A DNA stretch of 64,000 nt, taken from assembly GCF_009753675.1 (NCBI RefSeq), contig NZ_WQLV01000008.1, forward strand, positions 185,799 to 249,798, written 5' to 3'. Shown here one piece after another: positions 35,530 to 45,294 of the stretch. The DNA comes from Parasedimentitalea huanghaiensis. GTDB lineage: Bacteria > Pseudomonadota > Alphaproteobacteria > Rhodobacterales > Rhodobacteraceae. Position numbers and translations under genes: made by a program. The first letter of the stretch is position 1, and every line of letters begins with the position of its first letter. A model generated the notes under the pieces. It made no database searches. It was not told where the DNA came from and saw only the letters and a list, made by a program, of their open reading frames with translations.

Positions 35530-37116
35530 ATGATCAAAGACATTCGTGACAAAGGGACCGGCCTTTTACTGGGCATAGGCGCGTTGACGGCTGTGGCAGC
35601 TTTGGCAGCAGCCCCGGCAATGGCGCAAGATAAGCCAAACATTCTGGTAATCTGGGGCGATGATATCGGCCAGTCCAACATCTCAGCCTATACTATGGGG
35701 CTGATGGGCTACCGCACGCCCAATATCGACAGCATTGCTGCCGAAGGCATGATCTTTACCGACTATTATGGTGAGCAGTCCTGCACCGCTGGCCGTTCGT
35801 CGTATATCATGGGCCAAAGCGTGTTTCGCACAGGCCTGTCCAAAGTCGGCCTTCCTGGCGCGAAAGAGGGCATGCGGGTTGAAGACCCGACCATTGCGGG
35901 CCTGCTAAAGGCCGAAGGGTATGTGACGGGTCAGTTTGGTAAGAACCACCTTGGCGATCTGGATGAAATGCTGCCAACCAATCACGGCTTCGATGAGTTT
36001 TTTGGCAATCTGTACCACTTGAATGCTGAAGAAGAGCCCGAAAACGAGGACTATCCAACTGACGTGGTTCTGGCGGACGGACGCACGTTCCGCGAGGCGT
36101 TTGGGCCACGTGGCGTTATACGGTCCTCGGCGGATGGAACGGTCGAAGACACCGGTCCGCTGACTAAGAAACGTATGGAAACGGTTGATGATGAAACTAT
36201 CGCCGCTGCACTGGATTTCATGCAGCGGGCGGTGGATCAGGAAAAACCGTTCTATGTCTGGTGGAACGGCACCCGGATGCACTTCCGCACCCATGTCAAA
36301 GACGAACTGCGGGGTATTTCCGGTCAGGATGAATATTCTGATGGTATGGTCGAGCACGACAGGCACGTCGGCCAATTGCTGGATAAGGTTGACGAACTGG
36401 GTATCGCCGACAATACCATCGTACATTACTCGACCGACAATGGCGTGCATATGAACACCTGGCCCGATGCGGGCATGACCCCGTTCTTTGGTGAGAAAAA
36501 CACCAACTGGGAAGGTGGCTGGCGGGTGCCGTCGATGGTGCGCTGGCCTGGCAAAATCGAAGCTGGTTCGGTTAGCAATGAAATCATGCACCACATGGAC
36601 TGGTTGCCGACCTTTATGGCAGCTGCGGGCAACCCAGACATCAAGGCTCAGCTGAAAGAAGGCGGGGTTCAGGCCATTGGTCGTGAGTACAACGTTCATT
36701 TGGACGGCTACAATTTCTTGCCAGTTTTGACCGGAGAGCAAGAAGAAGGACCGCGCAAAGAGATTTTCTACTTCTCGGATGACGGAGACCTGACAGCACT
36801 GCGCTACGAAGATTGGAAAATGATTTTCCTGGAGCAAAAAGCCTACACCACCTTGCGTGCCTGGGTTGAACCCTGGACCGAATTGCGTGTTCCGCTGATC
36901 TTTAACCTGCGTCGCGACCCATATGAGCGCGCCTATCGCACATCCAATACATATTGGGATTGGGTGATTGATCGCGTTTATCTGCTGGTACCTGCACAGG
37001 CTTATGTAGCTCAGTTTCTTGCGACGTTCGAAGAATTCCCGCCTCGCCAAAAAGCGGCCTCATTCTCGCTGTCGCAAGTGATGGAGAAAATGACCTCCAA
37101 TCTGGGCAGCAACTAA
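35530..37116 (+). CDS. Type I sulfatase (arylsulfatase family)
   Basis: A 528-residue exported sulfatase. The signal peptide ends in AAAPAMAQ. The formylglycine site is C85-T-A-G-R (CX(P/A)XR), preceded by metal-binding DD of WGDDIGQ; later motifs include GKNHLGD and STDNGVHMNTWPD. Activity needs conversion of C85 by a formylglycine-generating enzyme, which is not in the window. ATG 35530 is preferred because AGGGAG precedes it. It lies between a multiheme cytochrome and a PafA-like phosphatase. Confidence 0.93.
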   Translation: MIKDIRDKGTGLLLGIGALTAVAALAAAPAMAQDKPNILVIWGDDIGQSNISAYTMGLMGYRTPNIDSIAAEGMIFTDYYGEQSCTAGRSSYIMGQSVFRTGLSKVGLPGAKEGMRVEDPTIAGLLKAEGYVTGQFGKNHLGDLDEMLPTNHGFDEFFGNLYHLNAEEEPENEDYPTDVVLADGRTFREAFGPRGVIRSSADGTVEDTGPLTKKRMETVDDETIAAALDFMQRAVDQEKPFYVWWNGTRMHFRTHVKDELRGISGQDEYSDGMVEHDRHVGQLLDKVDELGIADNTIVHYSTDNGVHMNTWPDAGMTPFFGEKNTNWEGGWRVPSMVRWPGKIEAGSVSNEIMHHMDWLPTFMAAAGNPDIKAQLKEGGVQAIGREYNVHLDGYNFLPVLTGEQEEGPRKEIFYFSDDGDLTALRYEDWKMIFLEQKAYTTLRAWVEPWTELRVPLIFNLRRDPYERAYRTSNTYWDWVIDRVYLLVPAQAYVAQFLATFEEFPPRQKAASFSLSQVMEKMTSNLGSN

Positions 37117-37126
37117 ACAACGGTGT

Positions 37127-37142
37127 CCCCAATTGCTTGGGG
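37127..37142 (+). terminator. Weak hairpin after the sulfatase
   Basis: CCCCAA (37127-37132) pairs with TTGGGG (37137-37142), and flanking GTG/CAC can extend it. There is no clear T-run. Confidence 0.4.
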
Positions 37143-37256
37143 GGCACTTACGGCGCCGGGGGATTTCCGTCGGCGCCATTTCATTTATCAGTTTTGAGCG
37201 CGACAGTTTCAGTCCCCCTTGGCGTGGGTCTTTCGCCGCACATAAAGAGGTTTTCT

Positions 37257-38957
37257 ATGCTGCAACAGTCCTTGAAATTCTATTCGGCCTTGATTGCTGC
37301 GGGCCTTGCGATGGCGACTGCCGGAATCGCTCAAACAACCTCTTCCTCGCCACGTTTAGTCTTACAAATTACCGTTGATCAACTGCGCGCCGATCTTATT
37401 GCACGGTATTCTCAGGGATATGGTGACAGTGGTTTTAATTACCTGCTGCGCAATGGAGTAGTGTTTAAAAACGCCCATCACCGTCACGCCAATACCGAAA
37501 CCATTGTTGGCCATGCCACACTGGCCACCGGCGCAGATCCTGCGATCCATGGTATGGTGGCCAATCTTTGGTACGATCGCAAAGCCGGGCGGCAATTCTA
37601 CAACGTTCAAGACGAAGAATTCCCGCTTTTGGGCGCTCGAGGCGTTGATCAAGACGGTGAGATTGACCCAACACAGCGTGCCGCCACTACAGATGGCCGA
37701 TCGCCGCGCGCAATCTTGACCACGACCGTTTCCGATGAAATTGCCGATTTCTTTGGCCCCGAAGCCAAGGTGTTCGGCGTGTCGGTCAAAGATCGCGGTG
37801 CCATATCCATGGCGGGCCATGCCGGGACAGCCTATTGGTTTTCCAAGTCCGAGGGGCGGTTTGTTACCAGCACCTATTATCGCGATACCTATCCAGATTG
37901 GGTTGGCGCCTGGCAGGATAAGGGATTGATTGAATCCTATACTGGCACGCAATGGACACTGTCCCAACCTGTTGAGACCTACCGATTTGCCGAGCTTGAT
38001 GATCAGCCCTGGGAAACGGATCTACCCGGATGGGGCACCGTGTTCCCCCATGAATACGGCCCAGCGGACAACCCGTATTTCACCACATTTCTAACCCTTA
38101 GCCCTGCGGGTGATGCCTTGACTGTGGATTTCGCCAAAACCCTGATTGATGTTGAACAGGTCGGCACGGATGAGGTCACCGACTATCTATCAATCAGCCT
38201 TTCATCAACTGACTATGTTGGGCATATTTTTGGCCCCTCAAGTCTGGAGTCTGAGGACAATCTAAAACAGTTGGATGGGCAGCTTGCTGACCTGCTTTCC
38301 TACGTCGATGCGCGGGTTGGCTTGCGCAATACGCTGGTTATCTTATCCGCGGATCATGGCGGAGCCGAAAACCCCGGGTACCTGGAAACATTGGGGATTG
38401 AGGCGCAGATGTTCAGCTTTGACAGCCTGGATACAACACCGGGTGCGCAGCGTTTGAAGGATGCATTTGGCGTTGGCCGGGAGCTGATCCAGAATTTCTC
38501 GGCACCCTATGTTTATCTTGACCAAGCGCTGATTGCAGAACGGGGATTAGATGCAGACGAGGTTGAGCGTGCGGTGGCGCAGGAGCTTCAGCAACTACCG
38601 GGTATTGCCTTTGCGGTTTCCAGTTCTGCCTTGCGGCGTGGACAGGTGGCGGACACGTCGATCAGCAATTCGGTGCTGCGAAATTTTCACCCGGATCGGT
38701 CGGGTGACATCTATGTGGTGTTTGAACCGCATTGGTTCATTGGCGATCTGGATGGACTAAGCGTTGCAGCGGCACATGGGTCTCCGTGGAGCTATGACAG
38801 TCATGTGCCGCTGATTTTTGCAGGGCCGGGCATTCAGGCAAAAACTGTGGTGCGCCGGGTAGAAACCGTCGACATCGCACCGACAATCACCACCTATCTT
38901 GGCACTAAGCTGCCGTCTGGCGTATCCGGCGTGCCGCTAGTTGAAGTTTTTGAATAG
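37257..38957 (+). CDS. PafA-like alkaline phosphatase superfamily enzyme
   Basis: A 566-residue exported phosphatase/phosphodiesterase. Signal peptide MLQQSLKFYSALIAAGLAMA, cut near GIAQ. Metal motif QITVDQLRADL, nucleophile region NTETIVGHATLATGADPAIHG (Thr nucleophile) and late ADHGGAENPGY and AAHGSPW ligands match the PafA/NPP group, which releases phosphate from organic monoesters. Start 37257 has AAAGAGG upstream. It is followed by moxR within 33 bases and may share its transcript. Confidence 0.92.
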   Translation: MLQQSLKFYSALIAAGLAMATAGIAQTTSSSPRLVLQITVDQLRADLIARYSQGYGDSGFNYLLRNGVVFKNAHHRHANTETIVGHATLATGADPAIHGMVANLWYDRKAGRQFYNVQDEEFPLLGARGVDQDGEIDPTQRAATTDGRSPRAILTTTVSDEIADFFGPEAKVFGVSVKDRGAISMAGHAGTAYWFSKSEGRFVTSTYYRDTYPDWVGAWQDKGLIESYTGTQWTLSQPVETYRFAELDDQPWETDLPGWGTVFPHEYGPADNPYFTTFLTLSPAGDALTVDFAKTLIDVEQVGTDEVTDYLSISLSSTDYVGHIFGPSSLESEDNLKQLDGQLADLLSYVDARVGLRNTLVILSADHGGAENPGYLETLGIEAQMFSFDSLDTTPGAQRLKDAFGVGRELIQNFSAPYVYLDQALIAERGLDADEVERAVAQELQQLPGIAFAVSSSALRRGQVADTSISNSVLRNFHPDRSGDIYVVFEPHWFIGDLDGLSVAAAHGSPWSYDSHVPLIFAGPGIQAKTVVRRVETVDIAPTITTYLGTKLPSGVSGVPLVEVFE

Positions 38958-38990
38958 ACTGGCCCAACACCACCTTTAGCGAGGTTCTAA

Positions 38991-39983
38991 ATGAACGCAC
39001 ATGACGATATTTTAGCCCTGCAAGATCGGATAGCTCAGTCAATCATTGGCCAAAAAGCCGTGGTAGAGAGTCTGGTTATCGGTGTTTTGGCCAATGGCAA
39101 CCTATTGGTCGAAGGCCTGCCGGGGCTGGCCAAGACGCGGGCGATCAAGGCGCTGGCGAAAAACCTGGATGCTCAGTTCTCGCGCATTCAGTTCACTCCG
39201 GATCTGTTGCCGTCGGATGTAACCGGAACCGAGGTTTATACCCAGACCTCCGAGGGTGGCAGTTTTCGGTTCGATCCGGGGCCAATTTTTGCCAACATTG
39301 TACTTGCCGATGAAATCAACCGCGCCCCGGCCAAGGTGCAGGCCGCCTTGCTAGAGGCGATGGAAGAGCGGCAGGTGACAGTCGCTGGCACCACCCACAA
39401 AATGGAATCTCTGTTCACGGTGATGGCCACCCAGAATCCCATCGAACAAGAAGGCACCTATCCACTGCCCGAAGCGCAGATGGATCGCTTTCTGATGCAC
39501 GTCAATATCACCTATCCACCAGTGGAAGATGAGGTTGAAGTGATCCGTTTGGTGCGAGGAGAAGAGATCTCGGCACTTGAAGGCCGCAAAGGAAACAAGC
39601 CCAAGAAAGAAAAACCGCCTGCCATTTCACAAGAGGCGGTATTCACCGCGCGGGCGGAAATTGGCCAGATTCACGTCTCGGATGAAATGGACCGTTATAT
39701 GGCCGATCTGGTGCAGGCGACCCGCACACCCGGTGCCGTTAGCGATGATCTGGCACGCTGGATCGAAATCGGCTCTAGCCCGCGGGCCTCGCTGGCCTTG
39801 GACAAATGTAGCCGCGCTCATGCATGGCTACATAAACGCGACTATGTCGACCCGCAGGATCTGCACGCGGTAATACACAATGTGCTGCGCCACCGTTTGA
39901 CGCTTAGTTTTGAGGCACAAGGCGATGGCAAGCAACCTGATCACGTTGTGGATGAAATTGTCAAACTGGTGGCCCTGCCCTAA
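38991..39983 (+). CDS. MoxR-family AAA+ ATPase
   Basis: A 330-residue MoxR ATPase. Walker A is GLPGLAKT (from about residue 42), Walker B VLADEINRAPAKVQ, and sensor segment ATQNPIEQEGTYPLPEAQMDRF is diagnostic. MoxR proteins act as chaperones that load metals or mature complexes, together with VWA proteins. Here it opens a six-gene operon with DUF58, DUF4381, two VWA proteins and BatD. Confidence 0.96.
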   Translation: MNAHDDILALQDRIAQSIIGQKAVVESLVIGVLANGNLLVEGLPGLAKTRAIKALAKNLDAQFSRIQFTPDLLPSDVTGTEVYTQTSEGGSFRFDPGPIFANIVLADEINRAPAKVQAALLEAMEERQVTVAGTTHKMESLFTVMATQNPIEQEGTYPLPEAQMDRFLMHVNITYPPVEDEVEVIRLVRGEEISALEGRKGNKPKKEKPPAISQEAVFTARAEIGQIHVSDEMDRYMADLVQATRTPGAVSDDLARWIEIGSSPRASLALDKCSRAHAWLHKRDYVDPQDLHAVIHNVLRHRLTLSFEAQGDGKQPDHVVDEIVKLVALP

Positions 39984-39997
39984 GAGACGAGGCCCGC

Positions 39998-40945
39998 ATG
40001 TCACAGCATGACAACTCCACTCAAGATCCCCGCATTTATGTCTCTGCCGAGCAACTGCGCAGGCTGGGCCCCCGCGCCCGTTCGCTCACCCTGCTGGCTC
40101 ATCAACCTGCCCGGTCAGTATTGAATGGACGACACGCCTCGCGTCTACGAGGCCGTGGATTGGATTTCGAAGAGCTGCGTCACTACATGCCCGGCGACGA
40201 TGTGCGTACCATCGACTGGAAAGTGACCGCCCGTACTGGCGAGACTCATGTGCGTGTCTATACCGAAGAACGGGACCGTCAGACACTTCTGTTGGTCGAT
40301 CAGAGGGTGTCGATGTTCTTTGGGTCTCAGGTCTACATGAAATCAGTAGTTGCCGCCGAAGCTGCGGCACTTGTCGCGCAACGGGTGCTGGCGCAGGGAG
40401 ATCGGGTTGGTGGATTTGTATTTGGGGATGATAGCATTGCCGAACACCGCCCCCAGCGCCGTGCTGTCGCCTTAAACCAGTTTCTTAGCTCGGTTGCCAA
40501 AGCAAATAATATGCTGAATGCAGATCTGCGCCCACAAGGCTCAGTCGAACTGAACGACGTCCTTCAAAAAGCGTCTCGAATTGTTGGGAGCAATGCGCTG
40601 GTCCTTGTGTTCTCTGATTTTGACGGGCTGAACACGCAGAGCGAACAGCTGATACGCAAACTGTCGGCAGCAAATGATCTGATCCTGTTTCCCGTCACCG
40701 ATGCACTAGCAAAACAGCTACCTCCAACCATGCGGGCGGCAATTTCCGACGGCAATTTGCAGGCCGATTTTGATGCCCGAAACCCTGCCCTTCGCGCTCG
40801 GATCAAGGCGACATTTCTCGACCGAGTGAAAGATCTGGAGCATTGGTCGCAACGTTATGGATTTCCGTTGGCACCTTTGGGGACGCAGGTCCCGGCGTTA
40901 GATCAATTGATGCGATTGTTTGGCCTGCGAGGTGGCATAGGATGA
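39998..40945 (+). CDS. DUF58-domain protein
   Basis: A 315-residue protein containing the DUF58 hallmark LDFEELRHYMPGDDVRTIDWKVTARTG and VRVYTEERDRQTLLLVDQ. The C-terminal half resembles a degenerate VWA fold. DUF58 proteins are constant partners of MoxR ATPases. Its TGA overlaps the ATG of the DUF4381 gene (ATGA), indicating coupled translation. Confidence 0.95.
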   Translation: MSQHDNSTQDPRIYVSAEQLRRLGPRARSLTLLAHQPARSVLNGRHASRLRGRGLDFEELRHYMPGDDVRTIDWKVTARTGETHVRVYTEERDRQTLLLVDQRVSMFFGSQVYMKSVVAAEAAALVAQRVLAQGDRVGGFVFGDDSIAEHRPQRRAVALNQFLSSVAKANNMLNADLRPQGSVELNDVLQKASRIVGSNALVLVFSDFDGLNTQSEQLIRKLSAANDLILFPVTDALAKQLPPTMRAAISDGNLQADFDARNPALRARIKATFLDRVKDLEHWSQRYGFPLAPLGTQVPALDQLMRLFGLRGGIG

Positions 40946-41430
40946 GCCAGCACCTAGACGGATTGAACCTGGTTGAATTGTTGGATCTGCTTGAGCCGGT
41001 TCCACAACCCATACCAATTTCCATGGCACCCCAGACGCCGGGGTGGATTGTGTTGGCAGTGCTGACGCTCAGCTTAATGCTGTGGGCCACAAGATATCAG
41101 CTCCGACGCTACCAGTCTAACGGATACCGCAGGGCTGCCTTAGCTGAGCTGGAACTTCTGATCACAACCGGTGAAAGCCCTGCTGAAATTTCTGTTTTAC
41201 TACGTCGCACAGCTTTGGCTGCCTACCCACGCGAACAGGTGGCCAGCTTGCACGGTGACAGATGGCTACGGTTTCTGGACGCACATTTCCCCGGCGATGG
41301 GTTTAGCACTGGGCCGGGCCGCATCCTGGCGACAGCACCTTGGCGGCCCGTTGCACCTGATCCAGCGTTGACGGCATTGGCTCGGGACTGGATTTGCAAG
41401 CACCAGCGGCATAGCGGTGAACCATGCTAA
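40942..41430 (+). CDS. DUF4381-family membrane protein
   Basis: A 162-residue protein with one membrane helix (PGWIVLAVLTLSLMLWATRY) and a cytoplasmic tail with RRTALAAYPREQVASLHGDRWLRFLD, the DUF4381 signature. It overlaps both neighbours (ATGA with DUF58; 7 bases with the VWA gene), so it belongs to the MoxR operon. Confidence 0.92.
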   Translation: MSQHLDGLNLVELLDLLEPVPQPIPISMAPQTPGWIVLAVLTLSLMLWATRYQLRRYQSNGYRRAALAELELLITTGESPAEISVLLRRTALAAYPREQVASLHGDRWLRFLDAHFPGDGFSTGPGRILATAPWRPVAPDPALTALARDWICKHQRHSGEPC

Positions 41431-42416
41431 CGCTGGCGTTTCCCTGGGCCCTGATCCTGTTGCCCCTGCCCTGGCTGACTTGGCGTTTCATGCCCCCTTG
41501 GCGCGACCGAACATCTGCTCTGCGCGTTCCCTTTTTTCGGCGGGTAACAGAGGCAGCAAGGTTAACTCCGAAACCAGGCTCGGTGGTGCTTGGACGAAAG
41601 CCAATTCAAATGATCGCTGCGGTTATGGTTTGGGTGTTGGTGGTGTTGGGACTTGCGCGCCCGGAACAACTGGGGGAACCAATTGTAATCACAAGCTCTG
41701 CCCGGGACATTGTGCTGGCGCTGGATATTTCCGGGTCAATGGATGAAAGAGACTTTCGGACCCCTGAAGGCCAACCCAGACAACGGCTGGATGCGGTCAA
41801 AGATGTCATGGCGCAGTTCATAGCCGAGCGGGATACAGACCGCATGTCATTGATCATTTTTGGCTCGCGCGCCTTTGTTCAGGCCCCGTTCACTGAGGAT
41901 TTAGACAGCCTGATTGGGTTTCTGGATCAGACCGTGGTTGGCATGGCGGGTCCACAGACCGCACTTGGTGACGCCATAGGTCTTGCAATCCGCAGCTTTG
42001 AAACCAGCAAAGTTGACCAACGGTTGGTTATCCTATTGAGCGATGGTGCGGATACCTCCAGCAGAATGACACCCGTGAATGCCGCCAGCTTTGCCGCGCA
42101 AAAGGGGGTAACAATTTCAACCATTGGTGTTGGTGATCCAGAGGCAAGTGGAGAGGGATGGGTCGACCTCGCAGCGCTGGAAGACATCGCCAAGCGAACG
42201 GGTGGTCACTACTTTTTTGCTGATGATCAGGCCGGACTGGAACAGATCTACGCTCAGATCGATGCACAAAACCCTCGCGAAACACAGACCCAGTCGTTTC
42301 GCCCGCGAAAAAGTCTGGCACATATCCCACTTGCAACGGCTTTGTTGCTCATCCTCATCAGCCTAATTTTTCTCCACCCGCGCAGCCTGCAGCAACACGG
42401 GGGGACAAGACTGTGA
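41424..42416 (+). CDS. VWA-domain protein, BatA-like
   Basis: A 330-residue membrane protein with N-terminal and C-terminal membrane segments and a von Willebrand A domain between. The MIDAS motif is intact: DISGS in LALDISGSMDERDF, with later T and D residues. BatA-type proteins of aerotolerance operons are thought to present a metal-dependent binding face to clients remodelled by MoxR. Confidence 0.93.
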   Translation: MLTLAFPWALILLPLPWLTWRFMPPWRDRTSALRVPFFRRVTEAARLTPKPGSVVLGRKPIQMIAAVMVWVLVVLGLARPEQLGEPIVITSSARDIVLALDISGSMDERDFRTPEGQPRQRLDAVKDVMAQFIAERDTDRMSLIIFGSRAFVQAPFTEDLDSLIGFLDQTVVGMAGPQTALGDAIGLAIRSFETSKVDQRLVILLSDGADTSSRMTPVNAASFAAQKGVTISTIGVGDPEASGEGWVDLAALEDIAKRTGGHYFFADDQAGLEQIYAQIDAQNPRETQTQSFRPRKSLAHIPLATALLLILISLIFLHPRSLQQHGGTRL

Positions 42417-43939
42417 TCGAGACATTCAGCTACTTTCACTTCCTGCGACCGTTGTGGTTGCTGGCGCTCCCATTGGTGGCAGCACTCTGGGTCTGGATCA
42501 GATGGCAACCACGGCAAAGCTCTAGACTTCAGGCTGACGCATTCGCGCCCCATCTGCTGACTGCATTGCAAGTCGGTGGCTCTGCCCCGCGCAAACTCCT
42601 ACCCATCGACGGAGTTCTACTCGCCGCATGCCTTTTAGCATTGGCAGTGGCGGGCCCGACATGGACCCGCGAACCAAACCCGTTGCTGGCAAACTCTGCG
42701 CCGCTGGTGGTGGCTCTCAAAGTGACGGACAGTATGCTGAACAGTGATTTGGCACCTACCCGTCTGGATCGGGCAAGGTTCAAGCTAAAGGACTTGATAA
42801 CTAAGCGCGCCGGTGCACGAACTGCGGTGATCGCCTATTCCGGATCAGCACACCGCGTCTCCCCACTGACCGAAGATGCCAATATATTGCGCCCCCTACT
42901 GGACGGCCTTGCACCAGAAGTCATGCCCATATCAGGCAATGATGCTGGTGCAGCTCTCGCACTGGCCGAAGAGATTTTAGACAAATCTAGCACCCCAGGT
43001 GCCATTCTATTTTTATTGGATGATTTTGACCCGTCCGACCTAGCTAGTTTTAGAAGTCAAAAGGACTCGCCGCGCCCTCCGGTAATTTTTCTGGTCACCG
43101 CGCCAAGCGACCTTGCTTTACCTCAACTGGATCGGGTCCCCAACTCTGACGTTATTCGTTTAACTGTAGACGACAGGGACCTGAACCAAATCGACCGCCA
43201 GCTAAATGCTGTTTATATCGCTGCGTTGGCGGGCGATGAACGCTTGCGCTGGCAAGATCGAGGTTGGCTGCTTGCTTGGCCAGTGGCCTTACTGGTCCTG
43301 ATTTGGTTTCGCCCGGGTTGGACAATGCGATGGGCAATGTGTGCAGGCATTTTTCTTGGAACGACGACCCCGAAAACCGCAATGGCAGAAGGCTGGATAG
43401 ATTGGTTTTTGACATCCGACCAACAGGGCCAAATAGCATACAACAATCTGGAGTTTTCCCGTGCCGGGGATCTGTTCATTGACCCATACTGGAGAGGGTA
43501 TGCCAAATTCAGGGCAGGTCACTATGCTGATGCGGCGCAAGTGTTTGCCACAATTGACACGCCAGAGGCAGCCTTGGCAGAAGGCATGTCACTCATTCGG
43601 AACCGACAGTATCGGCCTGCAATTGCTGCGTTTGAACTCGCGATTGAGCGCCGCACCGATTACCCCGAAGCGGAAACAAACCTGGAAGTTGCCAAGGCCA
43701 TTCTGGACTATGTTGAAACAACCCGCGCGCAGTCCGACACCGGTGAAGATACCGGAATTGGAGCTGATGACATGGTGTTTGACAATGAGGCGGGTCACGG
43801 CGCTGACAGCAGAATTGTAGCGCCTAAAGAAAACGCAGCACCCCTAACCGGCGAACAGTGGATGTCGGCTATCGATACCAACATGGGAGGCTTCTTGCGC
43901 AGCAGATTCCTGTTGGAACAGTCAATGAGGAAGCCATGA
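42413..43939 (+). CDS. VWA-TPR protein, BatB/BatC-like with degenerate MIDAS
   Basis: A 508-residue protein that starts with GTG at 42413 overlapping the previous stop. Two N-terminal membrane helices, a VWA domain, another pair of hydrophobic segments around residues 280-325, then a TPR region (YNNLEFSRAGDLFIDPYWRGYAKFRAGHY). The position of the MIDAS Asp reads KVTDSM instead of DxSxS, so metal binding is probably lost. It corresponds to a BatB-BatC fusion. Confidence 0.9.
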   Translation: MIETFSYFHFLRPLWLLALPLVAALWVWIRWQPRQSSRLQADAFAPHLLTALQVGGSAPRKLLPIDGVLLAACLLALAVAGPTWTREPNPLLANSAPLVVALKVTDSMLNSDLAPTRLDRARFKLKDLITKRAGARTAVIAYSGSAHRVSPLTEDANILRPLLDGLAPEVMPISGNDAGAALALAEEILDKSSTPGAILFLLDDFDPSDLASFRSQKDSPRPPVIFLVTAPSDLALPQLDRVPNSDVIRLTVDDRDLNQIDRQLNAVYIAALAGDERLRWQDRGWLLAWPVALLVLIWFRPGWTMRWAMCAGIFLGTTTPKTAMAEGWIDWFLTSDQQGQIAYNNLEFSRAGDLFIDPYWRGYAKFRAGHYADAAQVFATIDTPEAALAEGMSLIRNRQYRPAIAAFELAIERRTDYPEAETNLEVAKAILDYVETTRAQSDTGEDTGIGADDMVFDNEAGHGADSRIVAPKENAAPLTGEQWMSAIDTNMGGFLRSRFLLEQSMRKP

Positions 43940-45294
43940 CTTTGCGGCTGATTTTTTCAATGCTGATCTTCGCTCTTATGGGTTTCCATGTCGTTGCGCA
44001 GGAAGATCCGCCTCAGGCTGACAGCCCGCGCCTAAGCGTTACACTCTCCGATGGGCCATATATTGTTGGGCAACCAATTACCCTACGTGTCAAAATTCTA
44101 GTCCCGACATGGATGCCAACTCCTCCTGTCTACCCAAGTTTTGAACAGCCCAATTTGTTGATACGGCTCGCTGAACGATCAACGCATCCGGTCAGCGAGA
44201 CAATCTCGGGAGAGACCTGGTCAGGAACATCACGCACCTATCAGCTCTACCCTCTGGAATTGGGGGCATTCGGGATACCAAGCCAATCCGTGCAAATCAC
44301 CTCTGCCGGTCCATCTGCCCAACCGGTTAAAACTGAACATCAGCTGGAAGCAATTTCATTCACCGCCGAGCTGCCAAAAGGCGCTGAGGTGATGGATCCA
44401 CCCGTTATCGTTGCCTCGGACCTCTCCTTGGACCAAGAGTTCTCTGGCTTGGAGGAATTGAATGTTGGTGATGCGCTGACACGCCGTGTGATAGCGCAGA
44501 TTGAGGGCACCACCGCAATCTTAATTCCATCTCTGATCCCAGCTCCCATCCAATCGACATCCAAAACTGAAGAAGAACAACCCAATTCTTTGCGTGCTTA
44601 TCCAAAGGATCCAATCATCGAAGAAAGCGTCGAAAGAGGATCCTTGTCCGGGAGCCGCATAGAAGAGGTAAGCTATTTGGCTCAGGCGGGAGGGTCAGCA
44701 ACTCTGCCCTCGATCGAAATTGAATGGTTCGACATCGATAGAGGAACAGTCGAAACAGCGCGATTGGACGCTTTGACCGTGCATGTCGCGAAACCACCTG
44801 TGGCTCCTCGTGCCCCCGGTGAGCGCGCGCTACAGTTGGCTGCAGTTTTAGCATTCTTAGCATCGGCTGTATTGGTATTGCGCAGCATTAGACCTAGATT
44901 GCACAATTACATACAGATATTGAAAACACGTTGGATGAGTTCAGAGCTTTATGCGCGCAGGGCAGTGCAACAGTCCATCAAGTCTAAGGACCTGTGGCAA
45001 CTTCAAGCCAAGCTTGCGACTTGGGGAGGTCATTTTCCCTCCCTTGCACCATCCAATTATTATGAAATTGAACAAGCTCTGACACAGGTTGGTCGTGGTC
45101 TCTATGGCCCCTCTACCTCAAACAGAACAACCACCAGCAAAACAACGGCTGACTGCCATAAACAATGGAGGGCTGTAGAACATGCATTTACCCGGCTATA
45201 TAGCCAAGCAAAAGCCGACAAAAAACGGCAGACCGGCGCCGAAAGTCTACCTGATCTGAATCCATCGCCCGTGTCTCCGCCACCTCATCAATAA
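43936..45294 (+). CDS. BatD-like protein
   Basis: A 452-residue exported protein: signal peptide (LIFSMLIFALMGFHVVAQ), beta-rich periplasmic domain with IVGQPITLRVKILVP, one membrane helix (LQLAAVLAFLASAVLVL) and a cytoplasmic tail. This is the BatD ('oxygen tolerance') layout. Overlaps the VWA-TPR stop by ATGA. It is the last gene of the MoxR operon. Confidence 0.9.
   Translation: MTLRLIFSMLIFALMGFHVVAQEDPPQADSPRLSVTLSDGPYIVGQPITLRVKILVPTWMPTPPVYPSFEQPNLLIRLAERSTHPVSETISGETWSGTSRTYQLYPLELGAFGIPSQSVQITSAGPSAQPVKTEHQLEAISFTAELPKGAEVMDPPVIVASDLSLDQEFSGLEELNVGDALTRRVIAQIEGTTAILIPSLIPAPIQSTSKTEEEQPNSLRAYPKDPIIEESVERGSLSGSRIEEVSYLAQAGGSATLPSIEIEWFDIDRGTVETARLDALTVHVAKPPVAPRAPGERALQLAAVLAFLASAVLVLRSIRPRLHNYIQILKTRWMSSELYARRAVQQSIKSKDLWQLQAKLATWGGHFPSLAPSNYYEIEQALTQVGRGLYGPSTSNRTTTSKTTADCHKQWRAVEHAFTRLYSQAKADKKRQTGAESLPDLNPSPVSPPPHQ

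Noticed and set aside
35905..37050. A 381-codon minus-strand frame opposite the sulfatase
   Set aside because: It mirrors the sulfatase coding sequence, which has intact motifs and a signal peptide on the plus strand.
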